Source: Casuarina equisetifolia (Eukaryota > Streptophyta > Magnoliopsida > Fagales > Casuarinaceae). From it: a stretch of 64,000 bases of DNA. The stretch is from the NCBI GenBank assembly GCA_028551475.1, contig CM052356.1, positions 3,172,001 to 3,236,000 of the forward strand, written 5' to 3'. The notes under the pieces were generated by a model. The model saw only the letters and a program-made list of their open reading frames with translations. It made no database searches and was not told where the DNA came from. Positions 10,208 through 22,445 of this stretch are shown in pieces (the first letter of the stretch is position 1; each line of letters starts with the position of its first letter). The position numbers were made by a program, and so were the translations under genes.

Positions 10208-12650
10208 TAAAAGAGTGTCACTTATTTCTTACCAACAGAAGCATTCTTCATAAGTCTTGCATTCACACTCCCGAGCAAAATAAAGTTATTGAATGTAAGA
10301 AGCATTAATTGTTAGACGTGGCACTTAGCATTGATGTTTGAAGCTCCCATTCCTCCTCATTTGGAGGAAGAATGCATTCTTACTGCCATATACTTGATCA
10401 ATCATTTACCATCCTCATCCTTCCATAAGATCACCCCTTTTGAAAAATTATTTAGAAAATCACCCTTCATTAATCATCTTAAGGTATTTGGCTATCATTG
10501 TTATGCCACCACCTTAGGTAACATGATAAGTTTAGTCCACATGTCACTCCTTGCATTTTCGTGAGATATCCTTTCTTAAAAAAGGATTACCAAGTCTATG
10601 ATGCCATTTCTTGAAAAACTTTTGTTAGTTATGATGTTTTTAAGAAAACATTTTTCCTTTTTCATCTTCTGTACTATCCTTCAATATTCAACCATCCTTA
10701 CCATCCTTAATAGTATAGTCTAAGGATACTTATACTTCATCATCACTCCTAATGGACCTATTTGATTTTTATAAGCCCTTTAATCTTTCTCCACTCCAAT
10801 ACCACTTAGTATTCCATCTAATGCTCCTACAGAGGCCTCCATACTTGCTATAATGGAGACCCTTACAATCACATCCAAAGCCCCTCTAGACATCTCCCTA
10901 CAACAATCTAGTCATGCTTTATGACCTCCCATCTAGAGCTCTAATTAGCTATTTCCTAAATTACCATCCATATCATGTGCCTCCCTTTGTCCCATCTTAG
11001 ATCACATTTCCCCTAACTAGTGTTATCCTCATTATTGGTACTTTATTGCATTCATATTTGTCATTCAAGAACCCATAACCTATCAAAAGGCTATTTCTTA
11101 TCTTAGTTAGGTCACTGACGCGGAAAATGAACTTAAAACTCTTCAAGCTAATCATACTTGGGATGTGGTTCCTTTACCTCCTAATCGTCATCCAATTATG
11201 TGCAAATGGCTTTACAAGGTGAAGTACAATGCTAATGGCACTCTAGGGTGGTACAAAGCATGCTTGATGGCTAAGAGCTTTAATTAAAGAGAAGGCATCA
11301 ACTATTAGGATACATTTTCTCCTACAGCCAAATATGTCGCTATTTATCTAATCATTGGCTTTTCCTCTAGATGAATATTTAGAACACATTTCTTTATTGT
11401 GATCTCTCTGAGGAGGTGCATATAAAGCTTGTACATAGATTGCAAACTTAGGGCGAGCACTTATATGACAATTGCAAAAAACTTTATATTTGTTGAAGCA
11501 AACATTTCAATAGTGAATTGTTAAATTCATTGATGCCTTACTTTAGAATGGATTCCTTTAACCTCACCATAATTATTTACTATTTGACAAGACTCTAGAT
11601 AACTTTTTTGTGACATTACTCATTTATGTTTTGATATCTTGATTACAAGCAACAGCTAGGCTAGATTGCATATCTCAAGCATTTTGTCAATGCCACTTTC
11701 TTTGTACAAGATCTTGGTTAGTTAAAGTTCTTTCTTTGTTTAAAAATTGCTCGATTTCCAAAAGGCATGTATTTGAGTCAGTGTAAATACACATTGGAGT
11801 TGATTTATGAGGCTAAGTTGGCTAATTCTAAACCTTCGGTAATTCCTGTGGAGCAAAATAAGAAATTTATAAATATCAAGTGTGACAATAGTTCCAAGGA
11901 AAAAATAGATAATCCACCTATGAAAGATTCTTCAGTTTATCAAATCTTAGTTGGCTGGTTGATATATTATGCTCCCACCAGACTCAACATCACATTTTCA
12001 ATTCAACTTCTCAACCATTTTCATGCATGATCTAGAATGATCTCACATGGAGGTATCATTAAAGATAATTATCTCAAGGATGCCTAGATTTGGATCTATT
12101 ATTTCCATCCTTGTTAAAGTTCAAGTTATAAGCCTTTTATGATTCAAACTATAGTATACATCCTATGATGAGGTGATCCACAACTAGATTTTGCATTATA
12201 CTTGGCAATTCCCTTATCTTGACACGCAAAGAAGTACCTTATTGTGTCACTTTTATCAACAAAGGTAGAATACCGAGCTATGAAAGTTACTACTATTGAA
12301 ATAGTATGGATCATAGGACTTTAAAGGATTTTGGGTCTTACATGTGACAACAAACCATACTATATTGTGACAATAAGGTTACAAATAATGGCATACCCAA
12401 TTTTTCATAAGTGCACTAAGCGTATCAAAATTAATTACCACTCTGTGAGAGAGAAGCTTTAGCAAGGCATTATTATGACTTAATAGAGTTAGGACAAGGC
12501 AACTAAGTAGCACATTAGGCACGGGAAATCCAGCAGTGTAAGTTGGGTTAAAAAATGTTGACAAGCAACTATTTTCTATTCAATTGATGATTAAATTATT
12601 AAAGGTGAGGAATACAATGCGTATTGCATAGTGATACACTATACTTAAAG
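10208..12650 (+). pseudogene. copia integrase-RT-RNase H remnant
   Basis: Plus-strand pol of another copia. At 10240-10560 the end of integrase reads HTPEQNKVIE and then PPHLEEECILTAIYLINHLP, HKITPFEKLF and HLKVFGYHCYAT. RT begins near 11130 with ANHTWDVVPLPPNRHPIMCK, WLYKVKYN and the F.REGINY.DTFSPTAK block. The frame 11767-12030 carries MYLSQCKYTLELIYEAKLAN and YQILVGWLIY. RNase H words (EYRAM, YCDNK) appear at 12250-12400. Stops and frameshifts are frequent. A purine tract with GGTGGGTGTT near 12648 may mark the 3' end. Confidence 0.85.
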
Positions 12651-12655
12651 GTGGG

Positions 12656-14420
12656 TGTTAATTCCAAGGGCAGCCACTTGTCCCTATCAAACTTGATCAT
12701 TATCATCATTTTCCTCATGTGATTTCTATTGAATTACCCTAGAATCTAGACAACAAAGGAATATATGGGCAACAAATTGGCAATTCCTAAGAACTATAAA
12801 CGTGCTCTTGAGCATCATCGAGCTCAAGGTCACACGGGGTGAAATAAATTCAACCTAGACTCTAATATCAAGTTAAAGGCCCAAAGGCCCAACCTAAAAA
12901 CTAGCTCAAAGGTTGGAAGGTCCTTTTTTAATTTATACTTAACCTCATGGATCTTAATTTTTAGTATGGGACTCTCATTTTCCACACAAAAACCAAGACC
13001 TTTCAAGCCATTTGATCTTGACAAATTTGGCCATCAAGATGGTTATCTAAAGAACTTAGTCAAGCTACATGCATAGTCTCACAGCCTTCAAGTTTGTCGA
13101 GAACTGCATTACCATGGCCTGGATAACGCCTTTTAGGACCCAGTGGTGCTTGGAGTAAATTGAAACCTGCTTCAATGGGGTTCAAAATCTGGGCCTCAAT
13201 CTGTAACCAATGTCATCGAAATTTGCACAGAGCTTGAGGCCATTCACGAGGAATACAAAGGAGCTTCATTAACATAATTGAAGTTAATCCTGTGATCTAC
13301 ATTAGTTTATTGACCCTCCACTACCTTAACAGTGAGTCCCAAAATTGAAATCTGTCAAATCAACTATTCATGTGGGAGAAGGGAGTTTCAGCAGCATCTT
13401 ATAGGATAATTTTGGGATCTCTTGCTGCTTGTTTCAAGGTTAAATTAGGTGCTTGCAAAAGCGGGAAAGCAATTCAAGTTTGTCTTTAAGATGCAGCACC
13501 GCATGTCCCAGAGGAAGTAAAGGGAAAGGGTAGGAAGACCAAAGAGGCCTCTTGAGTCTAAACTGCGTAAAAGGACAAAGACCAAAAGTGCCATAAACGG
13601 AGTTCAGATTATTTACTTTATGTAGAAAGGGTTGCCGTCATAAAACTGGAACATTGGAATGAATTCAAACCTCAAGTTTAAGAGGTGGCATGTCCCGTGT
13701 ACACGATGGAATATAATATTTCTATAACAAAAACTGCAAGTCATACTACATACGAGAACGTGTTGGGGGTCTTTTTTTTGGGGTGGGGGGGGTGGTGGAG
13801 GGGGTTGTTGGGTAAGAATTTCTTTAGGTTATTAAGTTCTGCAATCAAAGTATCACAGGTTCAAAGAGCAGGGTGGGAAAATGTATTACGTTATTAAGAC
13901 TGCTGGTGCACATGGAAAGGTTCTTGCAAAATTAGAAGTTCCTAGAGCTTTATTGTCTTCGTATAACCATTCCCACGACACCCATCTCCGGATCCTAGAC
14001 CAGGTCTCTCCCGCATAGATTTCAAATGGATAGAGATTTAGATATCGAGGAAGTAGGTAAAAGCTTTATCAAAGTCAGGACAAGCCCATTAAGTAGCATG
14101 ATAGGGATATACCGTATATTCAAAAAAGTAATTTGTATTAAAAAATGTTATCCAACAAATATCTTTAGTTATTTTTTACTTTTCAGCCTTTCCATGGCGG
14201 TGAATAAAATACGTCATCCATAGTATTTAGCATTCTAATCTTCTTTTCTCACGCTAAAATTCTAAGGTTTTTGCCATTTAATATAACAGGTTGATATAAC
14301 AAATATACAACTAAGAACTTTAAAACATTTGGAAAGTAATGGTGGAATCAAAGAGGTTAGGTTAATCATAGAATAAAGACATTTGAATCCATGTACAAAA
14401 TTGCATGTGAAATGAATATA
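12656..14420. other. Stretch without a recognised gene
   Basis: No family was recognised. The first few hundred bases may be a worn LTR of the copia to the left, because TGTT follows a purine tract. From about 13060 to 13690 the composition is less AT-rich and short frames look coding-like (for example a segment around ICTELEAIHEEYKGAS at 13210), but stops interrupt them. From 13870 to 14220 nothing was recognised. Confidence 0.4.
13764..13812 (+). repeat. G-rich tract
   Basis: A T8 run is followed by runs of four to eight G separated by one or two bases and then further GGG runs. The spacing would allow a G-quadruplex on the plus strand. It stands alone, without a neighbouring gene start. 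Confidence 0.5.
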
Positions 14421-15042
14421 TAATACTAATAATAATTCTTTTTAAGCTCATTTTCATTCATTTCAAAATGAAAACTAATTTAATGGGCTCAATTGACTAG
14501 AATATAAAAAGTTTGGTAATAGATTCAATAAAAAAATGTTCTCTATTTTTTAGATAGAAAGTTTTCTAATAAGATTGAACTTAGAAAAAATGGATCTAAT
14601 CACACAAAATAGGACAACGTTCCATTTGTGTTTCAACTAGTTTTTGATTATTAGTTCAAAAAAATTGTCATTGGCAAGCCACAATCATTACACCTATCAA
14701 AGCCCTCAAAAAAATTATCGAAATGAGTTCAGACGGAAGAACCAAAAGACCTGTTGATAAATGAATTCCAATTAGTTGACTTTAGTTATCAAATATTATT
14801 CTATAATCTGCTTTGATCTTGGAGTCCAAATAATCCGTACCACAACGCATCCAGAATTGGAGTCATTAGTGAAACAAAAATAACTGTGCAAACCAATAAA
14901 CTAAACCCATCTCCAACGGTCCAAAGATTAAAATCTTTGTAATATTTTGAATCATCCATAAACATGTCACCAAATATAATTAAAACATTTATAGCTCCCA
15001 CGTAAGTAAGGAGCTGTGCGACAGCTACAAAATGAGAGTTTC
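14420..15042 (-). pseudogene. ndhG: Plastid ndhG insertion (NUPT), partial
   Basis: On the minus strand from about 15042 the sequence reads [20 protein letters not shown], then [19 protein letters not shown], matching chloroplast NAD(P)H dehydrogenase subunit 6. It goes on in other frames through the C-terminus to a stop near 14690, and then through AT-rich sequence like the ndhG-ndhE spacer to about 14420. The first half of ndhG is missing. Changed residues, small deletions and an early stop after DQSRL at 14801 show it has no function. The left limit is uncertain; ndhE itself was not seen. It lies about 145 bases downstream of the TOM20-like stop codon. Confidence 0.85.
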
Positions 15043-15185
15043 AGCCTATTCAATCTGTACAAACCGCTGCCAAAACTTTCATTTGTAATACCGAATATAC
15101 CATATCTCTAGAAGGCAATCCATCAGCCCAGCCAAACTTAAACCATTCTGTAAACGATGCCTTGAATTCGGGGCATATTGAAGCT

Positions 15186-18100
15186 TTAACTTGGAGGACG
15201 TGGACGGATGTGGGATTTTGCCATTCCCACCAATGCAAAAATTCCAACAATTCCAACTCCCAGGATACTACTCCATCCAAATATGTTAGACTTGAGATCA
15301 CTGCTTTTCTCTGTGAAACTCTACAAAATAACACGTCCAAGAGAAACAAAGGAATCACATCTCAACTTACAAAAAAAACTAAAAAACTGAGTATTCAAAA
15401 GAGCATCTGCCACCACTGACTGGTAAGACAAGGGAAGCTGGAACAGCAACATCCATGTCCACCCATGGAAAGAGCAGTATGGAAAATCCCACTTTCAGTT
15501 TCCTCAAATCAACCTATAAGAATGCTAACGCTTATATCCTAATTCTAGTAAATTGTACGCAAATGATGTTTATAATCTTACTTCAATAATTTTTCCAGAC
15601 ACAAGCAAGATGAAATATACATGTGAATGCCTCTGTACATAAGAAATTAAATAGAAATTGTTATTATGTATATGTTTGGGTGTGTGAGGCACCTATAAAT
15701 TATACAATCAACACATTTATAGTTTTTTCCCCACAAACTAAAAATGTACGTGTATATGCACAGGTGGTTTGTGTACAAGACAACAAATCAACAGCATTTG
15801 CATAAATAGTCAGTGTCCCTGTACTTAGATGTTGCCCAATAGCTAGTGAATGTTTCAATATGGCACACATCAATAACTGTGAATAATAGCTAAGTAGTTT
15901 CAAACCAAAACAAAGAGGGGATATGGATGGTACTTTAATCATAAGGGAACCGCATAATAATACAACAACATAAAAATCAAATATACTCATAGATCATAAG
16001 TAACAAAGAGAAAACAACACAAACATTAACTGAATTTAGCTAAGATCCAAATGCCATACCAAGAAGATCCAATGATTCACATGCACATCAAATCAATCCA
16101 TGGCCTTGCACTTCTATATAAGCAAAGTACATATGTAGAGTGAAACTGCACATGTTGCTTAGGTAAAAAATGTATGCTAGGTTTGTTCATTCACGAGGGA
16201 CTGAAAAAGAAGTATGAACAAGGAGGAAGTTAGGACCAAAACAACAGAAAATGAAGGAAGAAAACTTGTATGCTGAACAAACCAATTACAGCGAAGCGAC
16301 ACCCTGCTACAACTCACTAAAAAATCCAATTGAGATCTTTAAAAACTTCAGAGAAAATTACTAATTTCATACTTTCTTAAGTCCAAGAAGGTAGGTACAG
16401 CATACTTCACATAGAACAGGTACTATAATTGAAGTATCTATGCTACAAGAACTTGCAATCATATTGCATCACATATATCTGGAACAATGAAAACAATGAG
16501 CAAGAAAGCAGAGTGCCCAACTGAAGGAACCTCAAATCCTAGTAAGTTTTGTTTCTTCAAGCTATCCTTGCGATAAAGTGGAGCCACATATACAGTTAAA
16601 AACATCAAATCTCAAAAAAGGAACGAATAGGGACTTTCAAGGAATTTGATATTGATAATAAATAAGAAATAAAATTCAGATGACTCGGTCATTGATCAAT
16701 TAACTAGAAACAAAATATAGTTGATTTCAACTATAATACGAACTAAAAGAATTCCAAACAAATCACTCATTTAAAGTTATAGAAGCCTCTTAAATAAACT
16801 TCTATTTCTTAAAACTATTATTAACCAAAAAGATAAAAATAAAGTAAGAAGTTTGAAGAACTAACCTTTTCATCAGCCAATAGTTTAAGCCTATCCTTGT
16901 GCCTCTCCATATATATTTCTGGTGCCTATAAATTAACGGTAAATAATAAATCAGTAACCATCTATTGGTCTTATTAGTGCAACAATGTAAAGACCAGATT
17001 ATAGGCAGCAAGGATTATGACTAGAAAAAAGAGAACATATTTATATGTGTTCTCAAGAGAAGTCTCACCGTCAAGGATAGACCCAAAAGTAACATACTAA
17101 TAAAAGCACCAGAATTCCAACATCACTGGAAAATAGTCCAACTTATACACAATGCCAGCCAAATCAATCCCATAACTCTACCCAACATGGATCGTGAAGC
17201 CTGCTTGGAACTGCTTGCTAACATATCAATTCCTTCCTCTATATACTCAGTTAAGTCACTAGTAAAAGAGATTTCCTATATTTGATTCTCATACATGCAT
17301 GATAGCCAGCATGACTAGCATTTATATAAAAGAGGAACATGTACCACACACCTTTACCACCTCAAAGCCACTTTCTACGGAGATCTCATTGCCATCCCAA
17401 CCTCACCCTTATTTTTTATGTACTAAACCTCCACCCCAAAAACAAATGACAAAAAGCTAAAATTGAAATTGTTTAAACTTAAATGCAGAAATGTTTTCTA
17501 GGCTTCAAAAGTAATCACTACAACGAAAATAATCAAGGCTTTTACATGTGAACAAACAAAACAACACATCCACGTTGTTCCAACCAATGTTCATATGATG
17601 CGCATAACCACACTAGAATGCACCATTATAGGCAGTAATACAGATGAATCATTGTCAAAACTCAAATTACACCTTCGCCGTATCTTCTAAGGCCTTGCAA
17701 TAGAGCTCATTACTTGGATCCTACAAAAGCAAACTCCACCATTAAGTCTCTATGAGATTCCAGGACTTCAAAAATAGAATCCAGATTAAAATCACGTGAA
17801 TTGAAATTTTGCCTCATCTACTGCCTTTTGGAAACAGTCATGCGCCTTATCAAAATGACCCTTTGCCTCATCAAGGTGAGGCATGGCAAGACCGTGAAGA
17901 AGGCAGGCCTTCCCCAGCCAGTAGAGAGCATCATGCTTTGTGGGATTGATAAGCAAAGCCCCCTCCAACTTCGAAATGGCCTCTACAAAATCCAACATTC
18001 AAGTCCATCATATACAAATTTAAAAAATTCTTTGCAACACAGATCCGTGAGAATTTTGAATGTTTAAAATGTACCATTAATCTTCTCCTTTGCAAGGAAA

Positions 18101-18642
18101 ATAGTAGTGTAAGCCAATGTATACTCAACCAACAACCGTCCCAACTCTGTTAGCTTCTGCAGATAGATTCCCAAAACCGAACAAACAATTTTCATAATTC
18201 ACACACTAAAACTCAAATGGATAACAAGAAAAACTAGAGATACAATACTGTTAAGAGATCTATTATATAACTTAAAAGCTGACTTAGAGCATGTGGAACC
18301 ATTCACTTGTAAACATGAATCCTAATATACTCTTTAGTAATATGGAACTTGTTGCCCCCATCTTAACAAATACTAACTGCAACTAAACCGCTGCAAAAGG
18401 GTAATTTTTAAGAGCTCCAGATGGTTTAGAGTATAAAATCAGCAATAACTTCAGCAAAACGTGTGAACATGAAATGTTGTTGATATAATACTCTAAATAC
18501 GAGAATAAAACAGAGGATAGCAGAGAGAAAGGGAGATACAAACATCGGCATCTGCGGGGTTCTTGGCACAGTTGGCTCTGGCAGTTTCGATATCGCGCCT
18601 CGCCTCGCAGATCTTATTGACCAATTCCTGAACGTACGACAT
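15186..18642 (-). CDS. TOM20: TOM20-like mitochondrial import receptor
   Basis: Plant TOM20 is a tail-anchored receptor of the TOM complex that binds mitochondrial presequences. Six exons on the minus strand join in one frame: 18642-18544, 18156-18075, 17982-17813, 17720-17673, 16925-16866 and 15320-15186, giving 197 residues, the usual family length. Residues 61-117 carry the TPR-like core (EAISKLEGALLINPTKHDAL, ..HFDKAHDCFQKAVDE); 118-137 read DPSNELYCKALEDTAKAPEI; 165-186 form the tail anchor around NIFGW and VGMAKSH. The ATG at 18642 is preferred to upstream in-frame TTG codons. The first 60 residues are far from the usual plant N-terminus, and the WGGALLELSQF block is replaced by ELGRLLVEYT. 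Intron 3 has a GC donor. All exons are open, so it is probably active, perhaps as a diverged paralogue. Confidence 0.85.
17721..17812 (-). other. GC-AG intron of the TOM20-like gene
   Basis: The donor reads GATGAG|GCAAAATTT on the minus strand and the acceptor TTTTGTAG|GATCC. Splicing here joins AVDE to DPSNELY, which is exactly the conserved family junction. No GT occurs at a position that would keep that junction. GC donors are a known minority class. Confidence 0.75.
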
Positions 18643-19640
18643 GTTTAGGACTGGCTGTGGTAAGTCCACAACTCTAAGCAAAACCTAGGGTTTGAAAAGC
18701 CCAACCCTGTTTCGCAGTCGGAAGAATCTGTAAACGGGCGCTGATGAGCTACCTGCAGCTGGCGATCTAATTACCGAAAAAGCTTGTGACGCTTAGCACT
18801 TCAGCATCAAGGTACACTGCACCAATTTGATTCAGAAAATCGCGATTTCCAGACTACCGAACCTAAATCCCAATTTTCCCTTTTACAGATCGGGCGTCTT
18901 CTACCCAACGACAACAACAGGTAAAAAGTCCCTAGTGCCCTTAAAACATGACCCACCCCTGTCCTTGGGCCTATTAACAACTTGTCTCATACGAAAAGCG
19001 GCCCACCATAAAACATCTAAATAGTACTACAGCCCGTACACAAAATAAGGAGTAAAACACGTCACAACTGCACTTACTGCCTTCGGTTCCAACGTAGAAT
19101 ATCTTTTATATTGTTGACCGAGTCTCACGAAATTTAGTTACAATGATAGGGAGGATTTGTGTGTAAAATTTTACGAAACTTTTTATTGAATATATTCATC
19201 ATCTTATATAGCTCACAATTTTATTAGTATCTTGCTATCATTGCAAGGGTTACATGCCCAATACTAAAACTTCATTTGTCCATGTATGTTTGTGAATTGA
19301 ATTTAAATCTTAACTTATATAGCTTGAATTATATACATTTATGAATAGCTATTTAGTATCTTATATGTTTATGTGGATTACTTCTACATTTATTAGACAT
19401 ATAAACTATGTGATTGTTGGTGTAGTTTTATATCTTTGATAAACACTTCTTAGCTGTCCAAGAATTAGGAAGATGCAATACCTAAAAATATTTTACACAT
19501 TTATTCTTGTAAGTTAACTAAACATATTTGTAATTGATATATCATAAGCCTATCTTGAGATAGGAATAAAGTTAAAATCATATTATTGCAATATCCCTAA
19601 AAACTTGTTTCTCTTAAAGAGAGAAAAACTTATTTAAGCT
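18643..19640. other. TOM20-like 5' flank and intergenic DNA
   Basis: The first 150 bases should hold the 5' UTR and promoter of the TOM20-like gene; they are less AT-rich than the rest. No clear TATA box was seen. From about 19130 on the sequence is AT-rich and unassigned. Confidence 0.4.
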
Positions 19641-19864
19641 TGAATGTGGTTGACAACTATTTAGACTAAGTCACATAGATATGTTGTCACAAGATGTGTA
19701 ATCACTATGGCACAAGATTCCTTGGGTTGTAAGGAATAGGTAGTAAGTGGGGTACATGTGTATTGCTTTATGTAAATAAAATTACTCTCAATCGTATTTG
19801 ATTAAGAAAAGAGTAGACATGAACTCTAGAGGAGTTGAATAATCTCTAAACCAACCATGTGCAA

Positions 19865-19925
<61 letters not shown>

Positions 19926-20566
19926 TATAAAAAGGTAAGAAATAAACCATGCCCTAATTCCCAATCCCCAACCCCCCTTCCCCCTCCCCCTCGTAGGTTG
20001 TCATAGCACTTATAGTTTAGGCCTTAATCAAGCTTATTTATGCATTGGATATTACATTTGAAGCCTATTTTGACACTATGCCTTTGTAAGGATTGAAAAT
20101 TGATAATTCCTATAATTTTCATTATACTTAGGTGTGTAGTTTATTGAAAAGTCATGTGTTGCTTACAAATTTTAGTAGAGTTGTGTTGAAGTTGTGTGAT
20201 TGAAGATTATGTATTTATGATTAAGTAATTTGTTGTTAATAATAATTATGTTAAGCCTATGTAAGCTAATTAGTGTTTAAAGTGGATTGTGAATTTCTAT
20301 TTCATGAATGGAAATTGTGGTGTACAAAAAATAAAAGGGTAAGCTCTTAAATTTTAGTGAAGTTCCTTAGTGCTAGTTGGCAAGGAGGGGTCTACATACA
20401 CCCAAAAGCTTTGGGCTAAATCACTTGAACAAATTAGCATTTGTTTATCTTTATCTAGCAAGCTTTTAAATTGTTTTCATATTGAATTAAATCATTAAAA
20501 ACAAAATTAAAAGAAAGGCTCAATTTAACCTCCCTTTCTTGGGTTAATCCATATCCAACAATCTCC
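19640..20566 (+). mobile_element. copia-like LTR fragment
   Basis: The block at 19780-19860 (CAATCGTATTTGATTAAG then AGTAGACATGAAC) matches the conserved block of the other copia LTRs, and the 3' end reads CCTTTCTTGGGTTAATCC and ATATCCAACA. The following ATCTCCCTTACC is, on the minus strand, a GGGAGATTG tract before TGTTGG. The end is therefore palindromic and the orientation is not certain. The left end was not located. Confidence 0.5.
19868..19921. repeat. (TC)27 microsatellite
   Basis: A pure TC/CT dinucleotide run of about 54 bases lies inside the copia-like LTR fragment. Confidence 0.95.
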
Positions 20567-21009
20567 CTTACCATTAGAATGTACTCGCATTATGTTGTGA
20601 AGGCAAAATTTCAATTGGCTATAGAGCAATGTAAATGTTGAGATGCACATCAAATGCTTAGAGTTGAGACATGACATTGTTGAAGACAAGAATTAAAGGT
20701 TTGAGCACGATAATCCAAAAAGCTTCAAACTCCTATCCTAATCCCTTAAGTACCTTAAAAGTTTTGGCTGAGTGAAATAAAGGCTTACCTATTTAGTAGA
20801 GTTCTTCAGTTAAGCTCTTAAATTTGTTAAGGTGAATCAATAGTGGCCTCCCCGCTTTCTAAGGGAATGTATTTGCACATTCTCTTGCCTTTGAATGCCA
20901 TGCCAAAAAAAATCGCTCAACATCAATTGAAGACTCAAGCTTAAACATATGCCTAAGGACCTCTTAAGAGAAGGTCCCTATGATGCAAGACTTGACTAGG
21001 CAATCAATT

Positions 21010-21248
21010 TGACTTTATGATTCTTAGTTAGTATTTGTTATATTTACATCATCAATGAATATGAATTGAGATTGTGGCAACATCTCTCCAATAATGATGG
21101 TAAAGGCTTTTTGCTTTTTAAGTAGAGGCTTGATTTACATCTCCTAAGCCAAGAAATTACTTTCAGTTAATCAGATTGTGACAAAATTCTCAACATTCAC
21201 TGAAGTTGGGAACGTGTATGCTAGGCTATTGGCAAGGTTTTCAGCCAT
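21010..21248 (-). pseudogene. copia gag N-terminal fragment
   Basis: The minus strand from the ATG at 21248 reads MAENLANSLAYTFPTSVNVE, then NFVTI.LTESNFLA.EM.IK and PLLKKQKAF, the N-terminal pattern of a copia Gag in which a short leader comes before K.NYLLW. Three stops interrupt it within 30 codons. A PBS-like TTTAGTATCAGAGC lies just upstream at 21284-21297, so this is the start of an element internal region. Confidence 0.65.
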
Positions 21249-21283
21249 GTCTAATTTTAAGAAGTTGGTTTCAGTTCTCAAAA

Positions 21284-21790
21284 GCTCTGATACTAAATGA
21301 ATTGGGTGAGTTATGGTTCGTCAAGGTAACGTTGGGTGATAATGTGGTTGCAAGTTACATTGAGGAAACAATATGGCGAAAGAGAAATAAAGCACGATAG
21401 CACATAAAGGAGAGTGCTTGTATTGAGTCTAAGTGAAACTACATACGAAAAAGCTTATAAGTATGTCCATTGGTCACAGATTTATACACTAAAGAATTAA
21501 TAAACAATGGTGCATATTTGCACGTTTTGCATTTAATGTCTAAGTTCCATTAAGTTTCTAGCATGTTACGAGCAATTCTATAAATGAAGTTGTGGTTGCT
21601 ATTTGGTCTTTAGGATTGACGCATTATCTTTTCTTTAATTTCTTATCTCCTAGTGAACGAAGCCAATAGACTTAACCACATCACGTGCTACTTTGCATGG
21701 TGAGTTTTGTGCCTATATGGCTAACAGAGTACTCTCTTTTCAATTTGTTTAACTACAAATTGGAGAGCTTCAATCTTGTTATGATCTCTT
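21284..21790 (-). mobile_element. copia PBS and probable 5' LTR
   Basis: TTTAGTATCAGAGC on the minus strand (21284-21297) resembles the initiator-Met tRNA complement. The sequence to its right, ending CAATTCA on the minus strand at 21298, should be the 5' LTR. Its outer end was not fixed; about 21790 is set by the next gag remnant. Confidence 0.45.
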
Positions 21791-21799
21791 AGAACATAT

Positions 21800-22396
21800 T
21801 ATGTTGACATGTTAAGTAATAAAATGCAATGGCATACTGTTAAATAAATAATGAAAAGTTGTTTAACATTGCTAAGGATTCTCTTCACACTCTTATGGGC
21901 TTTTATTGGATTCTCTTCACATAAAATAATATCATAATTGTTTAATAACTTGACTATCAGTGACAATATCATTGAACCTAGTAAACATTTCATCAATTAT
22001 TTAAGATGATTTCATCTTAAATAGTTCATAATCATGCACAAGAATGGATATTTTAGATTGTTGACATTTTTGGTTCCCTCATGAAAGACTTTCAACTTTT
22101 TCGAAACTTGTTAAGCCATTTCACACGTTTGAGACTCTATTGTATTCTACAACACTAAGAGAATAGAATAGCATGGTCATTGCTCTACAATTTTGTGCCA
22201 TCTCTAAGGTTTCTTAGCCTGACCAAGATTCTTCATCGCATTTAGGTACTATTACCCCTTTCTTTATGATTTTCCAAGCATAAACATCTTGTCCAATCAT
22301 AGAGGTTCTCATCATGGCCTTCCAATGGCTATAATTGGTCTCGTCAAACAAAGGTGGCCTATTGTAGGCTAAATAAGCTTTTATGGAGGCTGTCAT
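21800..22396 (-). pseudogene. copia gag (UBN2-type) fragment
   Basis: The minus frame from 22396 reads MTASIKAYLAYNRPPLFDET, NYSHWKAMMRTSMIGQDVYA and W. After frameshifts and stops come a VHDYELFKMKSS block and IDEMFTRFNDIV at about 22050-21960. This is a copia Gag like the one at 8747, but another subfamily. It is broken in several places. Confidence 0.8.
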
Positions 22397-22445
22397 GGAT
22401 CTACTCTAAGCAGTTAGACTTATCTTCCAAGATACCAAAGCACGA

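Noticed and set aside
15623..16000. Short frames on both strands within the large last intron of the TOM20-like gene
   Set aside because: They have no family pattern and lie between exons that join in phase.
18827..19024. Plus-strand frame of 65 residues upstream of the TOM20-like gene, with splice-like CAG and GTAAA
   Set aside because: No recognisable protein and no further exon; chance signals in the promoter region.
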